From positions 14,384,001 to 14,448,000 of the forward strand of contig OU612073.1 of the NCBI GenBank assembly GCA_914767715.1: a stretch of 64,000 nt of DNA. The letters are read 5' to 3'. The notes below the pieces were generated by a model. The model was not told where the DNA came from, made no database searches, and saw only the letters and a program-made list of their open reading frames with translations. Shown here in pieces: positions 15,101-27,612 of this stretch (within the stretch, counting starts at the first letter, position 1; every line of letters begins with the position of its first letter). The stretch comes from Membranipora membranacea. Its lineage: Eukaryota > Bryozoa > Gymnolaemata > Cheilostomatida > Membraniporidae. Position numbers and translations under genes: made by a program.

Positions 15101-18100
15101 TATGTCCATATGAGTTTTCAATGTTGCAGATTCTGAATCAAAAATAAATTTTATCCTTTTATAAGCGGTTTTCAAGATAACCCTCTTTTCAGCACGTTTT
15201 TCCTATGCGGCGTGGGTTAAAAGTACCAAACTGGAGAGAGGACAACTCCGAATTGAGGCCTAAATCAGAGCTCAGAAAACTGTCTATTAGATGGAAATGC
15301 AATGTTATCTTTAATTGCCGAATAATAATCGCCGTGAGGTTCATAAGTTGATAGAAAAATCCCTCTCACACACATCGATAACCCAACAATTTAGATTGAT
15401 AAAATCCAACCTGTTTCTTCGATCGTCTTCCATGAGCTGAGAAAGGTTCTCTATGAACTCTTCGTCTTCTTCTATGTCTGCTGCCATTGATTTCTTCTCC
15501 TTTATATAAACCTTTCTTTTTCTCGCAGTACTGCAATGAGTTGAGAAACTACCTACTTTTTTTAACTTCAGGGGTTTCTTAACCTTTTCTCAGTGTTTCT
15601 TGCTGCCATGTCTTGAAATGCTGTTGGTCATTTTCGTAAGCTTGCAATCATCTCTGTCTGTGTTGACCATCTTTGCTATGCCATTCACATAGTTGAGTCC
15701 CTGTTCCTGTTGTTACTGTGTAACGTGGTATGTGCCACTATGAGCAACTTCTTACTAACGATTGCCGCTCAAATGCAAGTTCAGTCACAAATGAGAAATT
15801 ACTGTGTATTTTTACTGAAAAGATGGAGTTATACAAAAAACCGAACATTGTAAATCTTTGTTAGGCAATCAGCGACAGAGACATGAGAATGATTCATGAG
15901 GGCTCTGACTGATTTTAGTTTTTTATCTCTTGGCCAGTTAGAGTTCGAATTGCGGGAATTACCCACCCCATAAAGGGAGGATTCTTTTGTCTGTCATAAT
16001 TAGATTACTTCAGTTATTGCGCATTTCGGTGTTGTCATGAGCTCACTTTTTACAAAATTTGCAAAAAAAAGTTTTCCAGATTTTGTCCTAGCACGTCATA
16101 CTGAGGATTAGAAGGTTAAGAACAGTTGATTGTTTGCTTCACTCCACCACTGAAATTTAACTTTTCTCTTTTCTTTTGTTACAAAACCATGCAGCTTAGT
16201 CTGAGCTCTATGTCTATAATCCACTTAAACTGATTTATGTTTCCTTTCACTAATATTCACTTTCCTTCTGTAAGGTGAAAATTTGACCTTGTTTCGGGCC
16301 GAATTACCTCAGTAATTATTTGTCATTTAATATCTTGGAATTACATGAAGACTGTTCAAAAGAGCAAAACATTAACTTATCAACTCATCAACACCTAATC
16401 AATTATCGGCATATATCCCAATACGCTTTAGCTGATGTATATCCCACAATTCACAGCACAACAACACAACACAGCGTAAGAATTTTTAAAAACAAGTCCT
16501 ACGTTTCCACCAAACCACATAATACGATATTCTTTTTATGCCAAAAAAAGTGCCACTGAAGTTAAAGGCTGTATAGGCAGAGCCCCTTTTATTGTTTTTT
16601 TCTAATGACATGCATTTTGGCACCATACATCATCATAAGAGCATCATCATTTACCTGTTAACCCCTCATTACGGTTACATAATCGAAAATAAGTGCAAGG
16701 CAAAAAACCTAGAATAGACAATTGAGTACATTGTCAATTAATTCAGATAAACATAGTTTGCTGTATAATAAGATTGCATCTTGGGATGATTTCTCATTGA
16801 AAATCATCTCAAGCAACCATGGGACAGTAAAATTAAGTACCATTAGGTGGAAAGATTTTAGACAACTATTGGCTTGTTTAATCCTCAGGTCCCTTTTGGG
16901 ATAGAGATCCAATATGACATCAGAGCAGTCACAATTTTTACAGTTTTACAAGTATACAGTGAACCGGGCGAAACTAAATTGCTCTCAGCTGTCCTGTTGA
17001 CTGTAATTTATAATATATCTTGTGTACAATAATACGAGCAAGCTGTTCTAGCCCGACCAATATTAGCTATCCTATCAGAAATGGCGACAAATTTGTGCCG
17101 AGTAATTCTTGTTAAGTGTGTCCCTCTTACTGGACACCATCTGGTCACTGACTGACTCGCTTTGCTTCCTGAACTATATGGCTTCATTGGGTTTGATTAC
17201 CCTTTAGTACCGTTTGGTATTCGGTTGATTTATCACAATCACTTAGCATAGTAGTATAGTTAGCATAGTACTCTATGTTCATGTCCGTGATCTCTTTTAT
17301 CATGAATATTTACTTTCTTCATTACAGCATATATCCGGACACTGGAGAAGTGTGCATTTGAGTCTGAGTCAGAGGAAAGCACAGACCGTACCGCTGACTC
17401 CGAGGAGATACTGGACAGCGCTGCCAAACTATCCTCTGGAGAGCTGCCGACGTTACGTCAGAGACTGATCATTACTCTCAGTAACTGTCACTATTCTCTA
17501 GCTAAGGTGATGCCAAGGCTTGTGGAGACACTAGATAAACATGGCTACCACGAGACGAACAAGGTACGGAGAGATGAGGATAAGCTGGCTCGCTCTCAGC
17601 TCTTGCCGTTGTTGTTTGTATTGTTTCAGACCTGATCATGAGGGTAAATTCAATGTTAAATGATACACAGCCCTAGCCTTGTCACGCGGCCACGATTTCT
17701 GGGTTTAAAACACCGTGGCGGTGTGCTAATGCTAACACAGCCCAACATGATAGGCATATGATAGCCCAATGTGACAGGCAAGAACTGATAGGCATACTCT
17801 ACCACTACCCATTCAGCGGAAATAGCTGTTTGAGCAAAGAACCTGATGACATCAGTTGTTAATATAATGACCATAGCATGACTTGGCAAATTCTCACTTT
17901 GACTAAATCGGCTTAAGCTTTTGTTTTGACCTTTTCTCGCTCTCATACACATCCAGGGGTGACCAGCTTTGTGTGTTTTTGCGAACGAGAATAAACTTGG
18001 CTTCCATATAATCTTTCCGGCACGCTTCCTAATCTGGCCTTTGATGCAGATTAGCCATATTATTTGCTTTTGAACAATAGAATTTAAATGGTAATTACCA

Positions 18101-19621
18101 TTGGTGACCAGCCTGCGACTGGGGTGCAGTTGTCCTCAGCTGCTGGTTCATAAATAAGGCAATCAGATTCAGATTAGTGTTAAGCGGTCTTGTGTCAGGA
18201 TGAGCAAAGGTTGTCATACCTAATCTCACTCTTCCAACTCAAGATGAGCTCTTAAAATTGGAAACGCATTCTGGGCCCAGGCTCCGTATAGCGAATTATA
18301 AGTAAAATTATCATAAATGGGTATTCAATACATGATATAATATATATGTATATATATATATGTACTATAGGTTATGGAGTATGCAGAGGAGGGATTTGCT
18401 GAGTTAGAAGATCAGGTGTTTGATCAGTATATAGAGCTCAAGGTCAACCCGATACTCGGTGAATTGGAGGAAAGAATGTATGAGGGAAGGTTTGAGTGGT
18501 CTGCCTGTAAGGAACCTCTCACCGTACGAGATTATGTAAAAGACAGCATCACGCAAATTGTGGAGGTTTGTAATTAATAAAGAACCTCTCTAGTTTTACA
18601 ACACCTACTAATTAATTGAGTATATTACGTTCTTCTTTTTATTTTAAGAGGAAGGCAACTCCAATTATAGATCAGAACGCTATCAAATTGATGAAATTCT
18701 ACTGACCCACAGATGCACTTCCTAGATTTTATGTGAAAGCAAATAAATTATGTCAGAATGAGTTATAATCTATGAACAAAAGTGTAAGTTTCACACACAA
18801 AAAAAGAACGATTGGTTCTCTTCTTTGTCTAACTGGCTTTGAACAGATCTGTTTCCGTTATTGTTAACGATTCCCATTTTACAGGCTCATGCCGAGGTGT
18901 ACAGTATCCTATCCACTGAGTTCTTACCCCGTATTATGGCTCATGTAGTCACAGCCGTCGTCGAGGAGATTAACAGACTAGTATTCTCCATAACTAAATT
19001 CAACAAGAATGGTGCTCTACAGGTAAATATGTGACTGCTTATTTTCTGATAGAGTTAGGAAGAGGTGGGAAATGGGTTGGATCCAGAATAACCTTTAATG
19101 GCAAATGCTATATAGATTGCTGTTTTCACAACAATTATTGTTCAATGTCACTAGCTGAACAACTGCCCACCAGATGTCAAATGTAGATGGTAGGATATTG
19201 CCATGTGTAGGATGTATCACGTAAAGTTCTTATATAAAATTGAAGTTTACTTTGTTTGCAATTGAAATAGTCAGACTATGCATAATAATAGAGTTACTTA
19301 TCTTGTTGATATATAGAAACCATTGGTAATAGATAAGATTATGCTTTTGGTTTTGACTCAAAGAAATAATGAATTATACAATTTAAAATTGCTTCGTTTC
19401 GATTTCAGGCAAGAGTTGATTTGATGGCGTTCAGGCTCGCCGTGAAGAACTGCCTCATCCAGGAGTCGAGAGTCTGCATAGATGAAGCTTTAGAGAGGAT
19501 ACCAAAGTCCAATCAACACAAGGACGAACAGAAAATAGAAAAGCTGCTGGGAAAATTTCAGAAACAGTTTAAATTTCATTTGCTTGCTTTCGACCAAATT
19601 TCTCTTCCAACTAATATGTAG
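3159..19621 (+). CDS. EXOC2: Exocyst complex component SEC5 (EXOC2), complete
   Basis: Nineteen coding exons: 3159-3180, 3799-3969, 4416-4572, 4853-4996, 5825-5911, 6380-6528, 6797-6926, 7278-7374, 8262-8391, 8738-8922, 9292-9445, 9650-9741, 10267-10412, 10893-11016, 11498-11726, 17328-17563, 18371-18565, 18885-19022, 19409-19621. All have GT-AG borders and matching phases, and total 2799 nt (932 aa, against about 924 in human EXOC2). SEC5 is a subunit of the octameric exocyst that tethers secretory vesicles to the plasma membrane and is an effector of Ral GTPases. Residues about 5-95 form the IPT/TIG Ral-binding domain ([20 protein letters not shown]); T7 and R23 line up with the human Ral-contact residues T11 and R27. 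[12 protein letters not shown] and [11 protein letters not shown] are family hallmarks; the C-terminus ([16 protein letters not shown]) matches the end of the helical rods. The first coding exon is only 22 nt (MPPPQVT plus one base). Intron 15 (5.6 kb) contains another gene. Confidence 0.96.
11947..15487 (-). CDS. Unrecognised Ser/Thr/Gln/Lys-rich, probably nuclear protein nested in a SEC5 intron
   Basis: Three coding exons on the minus strand: 15487-15411, 14742-14013 and 13719-11947, phases 2 and 0, total 2580 nt (859 aa). I do not recognise the family. The N-terminus is acidic ([19 protein letters not shown]). The middle is rich in Pro, Ser, Gln and Thr. The last exon (590 aa) is a disordered-looking basic tail with several nuclear-localisation-like clusters ([39 protein letters not shown]) and many SQ/TQ and SP sites. 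No enzyme motif or membrane segment is visible. The long frames across three joined exons make it a real gene rather than chance. A TATATAAA string at 15502-15509 on this strand is too near the ATG to be a convincing TATA box. Sitting wholly inside SEC5 intron 15 in antisense, it must have its own promoter around 15.5-16 kb. Confidence 0.75.
14796..15284. mobile_element. 489-bp inverted-repeat MITE with TA target duplication, in intron 1 of the nested gene
   Basis: The two ends are long inverted copies of each other: about 160 bp from GACAGTTTTCTGAGCTC inward on the left are matched, in reverse complement, up to 15284 on the right. Both arms contain TGGTACTTTTAACCCACGC and an AAGATAACCCTC block. 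TA lies on both outer borders (14794-14795, 15285-15286), as expected for Tc1/mariner-type elements. There is no coding capacity. It lies within the intron between 14743 and 15410. Confidence 0.75.
15488..17327. other. Remainder of SEC5 intron 15, upstream of the nested gene
   Basis: No coding similarity was recognised. The part next to 15488 should include the promoter of the nested minus-strand gene. Small open frames around 16.3-16.9 kb show no similarity or codon signal that I can support. Confidence 0.45.
18330..18362. repeat. TA-rich simple repeat in SEC5 intron 16
   Basis: A run of alternating T and A, with ATATATGTATATATATATATGT at its core, ends 9 bases before exon 17. It may influence acceptor recognition and is expected to vary in length. 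Confidence 0.6.
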
Positions 19622-19848
19622 ATTGGGCCAATTTGCCCATAAGATTTTTTAAATACGGCTGCAATATCGCATACCCAACGTGAAAAGAAATTTTCTTACG
19701 CTTTTCAAAAATTCATTCATTAACAATATTGCTTTTGGCAAAATTCTCAAATATATTTTCACCCTGTAGGCTAACCTTGCATTTGGCCAAATTCTTGGCA
19801 GGTGCACATGGCAACCCGTATTAATCCATACATGGGGATACAATAAGT

Positions 19849-19854
19849 AATAAA
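19849..19854 (+). promoter_or_regulatory. Candidate polyadenylation signal of SEC5
   Basis: An AATAAA hexamer lies about 230 nt after the SEC5 stop codon and is a plausible poly(A) signal. No transcript evidence is available. Confidence 0.4.
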
Positions 19855-20287
19855 TTATGTCTGAACCTCCAACAGGAGAACGACATGTTACGATGATTTT
19901 AATGTCAGGTCTGCATTTTCCTTTTCACCTCGGGCAACCGGCAATGTCCTCATTTGAGGTTGATGTAATCTTGTACCTTTTTGTACGAAAAAAAGGGGAA
20001 AAGTTGTTTTCGATATCTAAGGATCCCGTCTTATGTTGCCTAATCTATTTAATAAACATTAATCACTCAACTTTAGGAGATCCTTGAGATTAAAGCCTGG
20101 TGCTAATCTATATTATGACATCACTTATCATATAATTGTAGGATCATATATGTCATCTTATCGTGTTTATACAACATATTAATAACTGTATAAGATAAAT
20201 AGACATTTACACTGGACACAGATATTCAGCATTCATATTTTGGTTGGAAGCCAAAGTCCTTTCTGCATCTATGATATGCAATAATGC

Positions 20288-20418
20288 TAGTCTAAGAGCT
20301 CAGACAGCTGCATTGCGAGTTCGTTGCATTACATTATAATACACTCAATTTTAATTTTTATTGAGTGTTTGATAATGTGATGCCACGAACTCGCACTGCA
20401 GCTGTCTGAGCTGCTTGT
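20288..20418. mobile_element. Short palindromic element, same family as the one at 40.2 kb
   Basis: A hairpin of about 130 bp. The left arm begins TAGTCTAAGAGCTCAGAC and runs through GCGAGTTCGTTGCATTACATT; the right arm is the imperfect reverse complement and ends at GTCTGAGCTGCTTGTTA. The first 18 bases equal those of the 40225-40349 element except at one position. The right terminus is degraded and I cannot define a target duplication. Non-coding. Confidence 0.6.
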
Positions 20419-21196
20419 TAAGTTTGAATGTCATACCTCAAAGTAGAAGTGATTGCTATAGAAAACACCGCTCTTAGTTTTCACATGATTGATTTATAAT
20501 GTTGAGATAATGGTGGATATAATTTAAACTGACTAACATGCGGAAGCAAAATATATGTATTGATGACTTTCTCAACAGACTTCTTGAGAGATAATCTGGA
20601 CCCAATGGGTGCTTCTTCCGGTACCAGCTGTCAGTTCAGCTCAAGTCCAGGGAATGTGACAAACAAACATGTGCTCTTTAAAAATGTACTTCCACTTGGG
20701 CCGATTAATAGCTAATCAGTGGAATTAATGAGGAGATGAGACATACGCCTCCATAGACTTTAATGTCCTGTTTGTGGCTCAAGCTAACCAGTCAGGTCCT
20801 CTGTGGAAAGCAGGACCTTGTCAATAGCAAGGAAAATAGTGACTAACTATAGCTAATGTTTACACTTTAAAATAGTGTGAATAATGGTAATAAAAATAAG
20901 CTATCTGGCAATTTTCACCTAAATGGTTCAAAATGGCAATATTTTTGTAATTCCCGATGAAAGCATAACACTGTGACCTGCTGCCTAATGAATTGATAAT
21001 TATATATGCGCGGTTAACTATATGATACAGGCTCTTTCCTTTTCCAATCCATGTGCCTTCCTAATGATGATTTTTTTATTACCTTATTTTGCCAATCTAA
21101 ATAATTTTGGGGAAATGTTGTACATTTAGTGCCAAAACAAAGGAAGAAAAATTTATAATAGTTCAAATGGAACAAAAATACACTGACATAAATCAC

Positions 21197-21292
21197 TAAT
21201 TAAAAAAAAGAAATTAATTGTAATTAAAAAAAAAATTAAATAAAATTAAAAGAAAAAATTAATTAATATTAAAAAAACTAATTAATTAAAAA
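21197..21292. repeat. A/T-only low-complexity tract
   Basis: Almost entirely A and T, with repeated AATTAAAA-type words. No gene content. Confidence 0.6.
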
Positions 21293-24200
21293 TCCAGAAG
21301 AAAATGTTTTGGAACTGTAAAATTGTGTTATAACACTTCATTGGATTCAAAAGTAGTTGCATGGAATAATATTGTGTCAGCTATCAGGAACTATTATATT
21401 CTATGTAATATCCAATTTCTTTATATTTGAAAAATTAATTGTTTGAAACTAGAATTAATTTCACCTTTGAAATGCTCAGACTCGAAGCTCCACAACCGGG
21501 ACATTCTTGATGCGTTCTATATATTTTATTGGTTATTTTGTGGTGCCAACAAGTTGATAATGGGATAAAGTGTTCAAGTTGTGATCGGGAATAAATAGTG
21601 AAATAATTGAAATGCAAAACTCTGTTGAGCTGATGGAGCAGCTTCAGTAAAACAATCACTACCAGATGCTGCTGCCTGCAATCAACCATCAAATACAATA
21701 TTTGCAAATGCTAAGTTTTTATCATAATTATAATTAATCAATTGTTTATGGGAGTTTATCAGTTAACATTTTGTGAAACCTTTACGAATAAAAATTACTT
21801 ATGAAATAAATGAGACCAGCTCGTTGAGCAGTATCTGTATTTCCGGATTATATTCCTGGCAGACTTTTCTATTCAGAGGGGTTTATTACAACCTTTTCTC
21901 AAATTTAGCCCAAATACGATATAAAAATGTTGCGTAGCTATTTGTTAATTTTTTGAGCTGGGAAACCAGCTGATAATCATCTGAGCTTTTGTTTTGTTAC
22001 TTATTTTGATAATATTGATAATTGATATTGTTGGCTCATATGTTACTGGTACAACCTGATGGGGGATTGTCGGATAGATCCTGGATCAGAGAATATGACA
22101 GGCATGCATCATACTAGTATATCGGTATGCCAGTAAGTGCCCCTCTCACGCTGGGGTTATTATTTACTTTCGCAATGTGTCTGACACCTCCTCTTGTTTC
22201 ACCGTGTCAGCCTATTCTATAAGGACACGGAATACTTACAAATCTCATCATATGGTACTAATTAATAATCCCCATTCCATATCAACGCTAGTTTAATAGC
22301 TTAAAATGTGTTGGGAGAGTGGTTGATAATGACATGCCACTACCAGCTATCTCGTTCAGTTTATGCGCTTAAACTATATGAACATATGTGATGTGAATTA
22401 ATAGCATTTAAAACAAATAGCTGCGTTGCCCCTTTTTACCGCTGAGGCCTATTTATTTGTGCTCTGAATGTCCGCTTTTAAGGCAGGTGCCATTTTGCCA
22501 CTTCACGGATGTGGTGAGATGCAGGTGTGATTTGATTGGGTCATTGAACAATAGAGCCATAATGATGCCGTTAATGACGCTGTTAATGCTCGTGTCCAAT
22601 TACAATCCTCTCCGCATTAAACATCATTTATGGCACACTTCCAAGGTCACAAAATGGAACAACTCCATAAAGCTCAGATCAGTGGTGAAAATTCAAGCCA
22701 GGGTAACCATTCTAGTGGCATGCACAAATCTATTTATTCAAAGACAGGCTGCTGGCAACCTGTTCAACATTCACAAAAAAAGAAATTTAGTCCCAGTACA
22801 CATTGACACGGCTATGGTCCCTCTCACCGCCACAAAACAGGAAACTATCAGGATGTTATACTATATATATGATTATGAACCGCATTCGGTTAATTTTCAG
22901 TTTTTCTGACCATAATTTATTCGTATGAAACTCTATAGTGTAACTGAAGGATGTGGCTATATCCGGTGTTTCCTTACCCTGGACCTGACAATGCTATCCC
23001 CCTAATCATTTTTAAATTGGCTGTGACGCCAAATCATTGAAATTCCCATTCTCTTGTGGTGATGATTTCCCAAGCTGTAGAGCTTATGCTATTGTTTGGA
23101 ACAGTACGGAAATGAGCTTCATTTTGTAAGGCAGTACAGAAACAACAGTAGCACTGTAATATCATAAGGTGTCATTCCCACATCCCGCTTAAAAATTGAA
23201 AACAGGTTTGGTTCCCCATGAAAAATCAGAATTGTAATAAAACAGTAATTTACAACAATATTAATGGTATTGTCAGTTTGTTCAATATCATGAATGTCTT
23301 CTTTTTTTGGATCCATAAATCAAATTGATTACTGTTGTAGGAGGCTGGGGAGGGGAATTAGAAACTTGTTGATGAAAACAAAATCATTATTCATAGCTTT
23401 ATCTCAGCTCCCACCTGGCGGGCTGTACTTACAGGAAAATATGTTGAGTCATTCTTCATCGTTCTTTTTTTCGATCCTTTTGTGTATGATGTTCTCAGCT
23501 TGTATACATTGCTGATTCCTGGAGTTGATCAAAATGACCCCCTCCCCCTCTATTCGGGTAATGCACATTGGTCATTGCCAAGCAAAAAGACTTTGTCGTA
23601 GATAAATAGAGGTTGTTAACTTGTTACCTTGCAAAAAAGGTAGATTCCTCGCAGGTCAACTTTAGGATATAATTTTTTGTTAAGTCATAGTTGCTCAGAA
23701 ACATTGGAATTTTGCCTACAGTTCATAATTAATAATATAATCAGATATTGCAAATGATATTAACCTCAAGGCAATTAATTAACAAATGTTCATCTACCAG
23801 AGGAGTGAATGTCGGCCAGAATTCAGTACTGTTAAATTTGGGGTGACTTTATGCTAGCTAGATCTAATTTTAGCTATCAGAGAGGGGAGCTTGTATAAAG
23901 TGAAGATGGCCGCCAAGGTTTCATCCTCGGTGTGAAACGATAGATATTACACCAAAGACATTCAAGAATGGTGCAAAATTTAAAAGTACAACGGGACTGA
24001 TAGCCAGTATAATAATAAAAAAACAATATATCTCCAGTAGTTCAAATGCTTGATTCCATTGTGGACCTCCGCAACAATACATTTATGATATAAAAAACCT
24101 CTAGTATAATGCAGGTGTAATACATTAGGAAGTTGCATATCAGGAATCAGTTACCAAATCAAAGCAAAGGGTTTGATGGATTAGCCATCACATCTTGCTC

Positions 24201-24689
24201 CACATGATGGTGAGAAAAGTTGGTTGGTACAGCTTTATCCTAACCTAACAATAGATACGAAGACTGCGATATTATCTGGTTGGCACGGCGACGACAGTGG
24301 TTTTTGTTTTGTTGTACAATGCTTTCGAGAAACAGGCTAGGAAATTGATTATATTAGGATAAGCGTATCAGGCCGGTACAGAACAAAAAACCGAAAATGT
24401 CTGCTAGTCAAGCAGAGCAACCTGATTGGACAGTATCTGATTTTTGTTGGGTAAGCAGAGTGACACATTTGGTGAAGCCAGACAAACCAGACCAATGTTA
24501 TGAGAGAGACAAATCACAGAATCATATGTACAAAGTATGAGTCATCTGTAACTTGTGAATCCCTATAAATCTTAGTTCTTTATTACGTTTTTGCTGCCTG
24601 TTTTATTTTCTATTTCCTTTTTAATGGTTTGACTGTTTCACTGAAGTGATTGCTGCACAAACAAAAGTAAAGAGGTGCAAAATATGGAA

Positions 24690-25202
24690 GGGCCTTTCCC
24701 TCTTCCTGCTCTGCCTTCTCTACCTCTCTCCTCTGTGCTCCGCCTCCCCCCACATTTAAGATAACCTGTAGGGGTACAGATTGGGACGGTATGACTATCA
24801 AAGATGAAGATGATATTTTTAGCAACATGATTGTCATTATGAAGTCCTTCATATATATCATCGATCTTGCGTCAGGAAGTCCAGGCAGTACATTGTTCGA
24901 ACTTCATCAACATTCATGAATGGTACCAATAAGACCTCTTCCCCTTCCTGCTTCGCCTTCTCTACCTCTCTCCTCCCTACTCCATATCCCCTACCGTGAC
25001 CATTCTCCCCGCCTCCCTCCCCCACATTCAAGATATCTCTGCATGGTTGGGTACAGAATGGGACTATCATGCTGAATTACGATATTATTTATAGACACAT
25101 GATTGTCATTGTCCTTCCTATCCATGTTTGATCCTGCAGCAGGAAGTCCAGGCTGTCCTTTGATCGAACCTTCTGAATACATCCGACAATGGTACCAATA
25201 AG
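24690..25202. repeat. Diverged tandem duplication of about 240-270 bp
   Basis: Two adjacent copies share, in order: a pyrimidine block CTGCCTTCTCTACCTCTCTCC or close variant (near 24.71 and 24.95 kb), CCCCCACATT, GATTGTCATT, CAGGAAGTCCAGGC and ATGGTACCAATAAG (ending 24932 and 25202). The copies differ by many substitutions and indels, so the duplication is old. Open frames over it are not conserved between copies, so it appears non-coding. Confidence 0.7.
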
Positions 25203-26563
25203 CTAGCAGTGTTAGATAACTGTTGTGTGACCTTGTATACCATGGTACTCCTGACGGCAGTACATTCTAAATTCAGAAGTGTAATACCACATTTACATAG
25301 CAAAAACTATATAGATTACAAATCTATTTTTAAATCCCCCATCAACCACAAACAAACTTGATGTGACCCCAAATAACACATCCGGCGGCTGCGATCATAC
25401 AGATTCCACCTTGCTATCGGAAAGTGTCTATCACAATTGTGTTGACATTTATGACACAACACGACACGTGTCTGCACGGGTATCTCCGATAACTGTCACT
25501 GGTTTGAGTTGCCACAAGGGATACCTAGCTGTCAAATAAGTGTTTAGGCTCCTAGTCCTAACTGGACTCAGTGTTCTCATCAAACACTCATTTAGCTGCT
25601 GAGCCCAGCCCTTTAAACTTCCGATATTGTTGATTACCATTTACCAGTAATGGAGTTAGGGACTTTGCTGGAGGTAAGGCTCAAGCATCGGGCAAAGAGG
25701 ATCAGCCTGCCGGCATCTACTTCAACAATTATGGAAATCTTGCGGTGTCAGAATTTAGGCCGTTCTTACCTATGGGACCCTCGGTTCTCATGCTCTCTGT
25801 TATGGGAGGCATAACTTCCTCACGAAATTGCCTTTGTTGAAGATTCTGCCCTCAACTGAAATAATGATTATACTACGGTGCAATAGTTTTATAATGTCAA
25901 TGTTCTATGAATTGTAAGTTGACTTAAATATAGATCGAGGTATTGTAATATACTTGTATTAACTTGGTTCGACAGTTCGGACTAAGAGTATGTTATGATA
26001 ACATCAAAATAAAGACACATACCATTTTGTCTAAATTTACATTTTGCCATTTAGTTGACCTGGAAGTCCCTAACTAATTATTTATGTTGAGCTAAATACT
26101 TACCCTTGGCGATTTAACATGAAATGAATTTTTACTCCGGATTAGCCAAAATTACTGCCATCTAAAATTATGTCATCCCCAAATTAGTTAAACTAAACTC
26201 TAGCTGGTTGTTACTCCTATATGGCAGTATTAAAAACATAGAATTCATCACGTTATGTGTACCAGACCAGCCGTTGGTGTCTGGTTTCCTAGACCAGGTC
26301 CATCTGGGAAGATGATACCTAGTAGCATGAGTAAATGCCATGGCTAAATTATGCTCCAAGTTTAGCAATCATAACTATGCTAGAGTTAATTCATCTGCAA
26401 ATCCAAATATTAATGTATGCAGATCATATAATTTTGAGTTCCATCCTTTATTTCTGAGTATATAGAGGGCAGGCTGCAGCAAGGGTCCGTCAGTAACAGC
26501 TGTAAAATCACTTCAAATCAAATTAATTGCTGTTTACTATTGTTACAAGTTATACTTTTCCTC

Positions 26564-26578
26564 CCCCCCCCCCCCCCG
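26564..26578. repeat. Poly-C homopolymer
   Basis: An uninterrupted run of about 15 C, a likely site of length error in the assembly. Confidence 0.8.
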
Positions 26579-27166
26579 ACCTCCTTATCAAGTCGCTCTA
26601 ACGCTACATGGTACTGATGTTATATTGAGGTTGGTATCTGCCATTGTCCTATCACACATAATTGGAATATATGGCAACAAGTGAAGCATTGGTAATTTAT
26701 TTTTGCCAATTTTTATTCTCCAGCATAGTAATAGATCTCAATCTTTTATTAGCAGTCATCAATTTGACATCATCTCAAAGAGCAATGACGGCTGATTAGG
26801 CTTTATAGTTTAAATTGTTGAATTTAATTACCTAAGCGAGCAAGCTATTTGACGTTCTCTCATCAATATAGGTTCGCAGTAAAACTTCTGAAAGCCCCTC
26901 CCCCACCTGGTTGTTTTGCCTTTGAGACTGACACACAGTGGTGTGGTTTATTCATTTAGCCATATCTACACTTCTAATCTCCACTTTAATGTACACCCAC
27001 TATTTTTGTGCGTTTTTTAGATGTTGTATTATGTAGCATGATGTTTGCTATTGAGTGATGGGACATCTCTTTGGTTTCCATGGCGATTATGATGTGAATT
27101 ATGGCACAGCCTTGTATCTTATTGTATCAGGATGTTGCTTAGCTGGAGATCTATTGGGTTTACGGC

Positions 27167-27175
27167 TATATAAAT
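27167..27175 (+). promoter_or_regulatory. TATA box of the Asn-rich secreted protein gene
   Basis: TATATAAAT lies about 165 bp before a non-coding first exon whose donor (CTTTG|GTGAGT) is at 27331/27332. Transcription would start near 27.2 kb, giving a 5' UTR exon of about 130 nt. A TATA promoter with a leader exon fits a strongly expressed, tissue-specific secreted protein. Confidence 0.55.
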
Positions 27176-27612
27176 CTGGCGCTGAGTTCAACCAAATCAT
27201 AACAATCTGTTGCCTCCACAGAGTAACTAAGGATAGAAGCTGAGATATTTTCTTTGTCGAGATATTACAAGTGCTGGCGCTTCTTCATCTTCATATCTCC
27301 ATCCTTTAGGCTCTCTTCAGTTAGAACTTTGGTGAGTATGGTTATGTGCAAACAATTTATTCTAAAAGTTTGTTAACATATAACAAAACTAAAGTAACTC
27401 AGCTGTCACTGATCAACTTTAATCTGTTTTCAAGTGACTGGTCTGAGGTAATGTTTTTCCATTTTAAATAATTTAGATAGGCGTTTGAAATAATGGATCT
27501 GCATTGGAAAAGTGTAAAAGAAAAACATTTTTTCATCATGATTGTTAACAATTTGTGTTAGAATTCTATTGAGCAGCTATGACATCGATTCATTCTGTTT
27601 CAGAGAATAATC

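Larger units (their letters stand above)
19855..27166. other. Gene-poor intergenic region
   Basis: About 7.3 kb between SEC5 and the Asn-rich protein gene. It holds a short MULE-like hairpin (20288-20418), an AT-only stretch around 21.2-21.3 kb, a diverged tandem duplication (24.69-25.2 kb) and a poly-C run (26564-26578). The longest frame (22457-22909, 150 codons) has no recognisable domain. No gene can be supported. Confidence 0.5.

Noticed and set aside
22457-22909. A 150-codon open frame on the plus strand in the large intergenic region
   Set aside because: No signal peptide, domain or repeat structure, no convincing splice partners, and composition like the surrounding DNA. It is probably a chance frame.
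23905-23935. AAGATGGCCGCCAAGG as a gene start
   Set aside because: It looks like a good start context, but the frame closes after eight codons and I found no following exon that fits.
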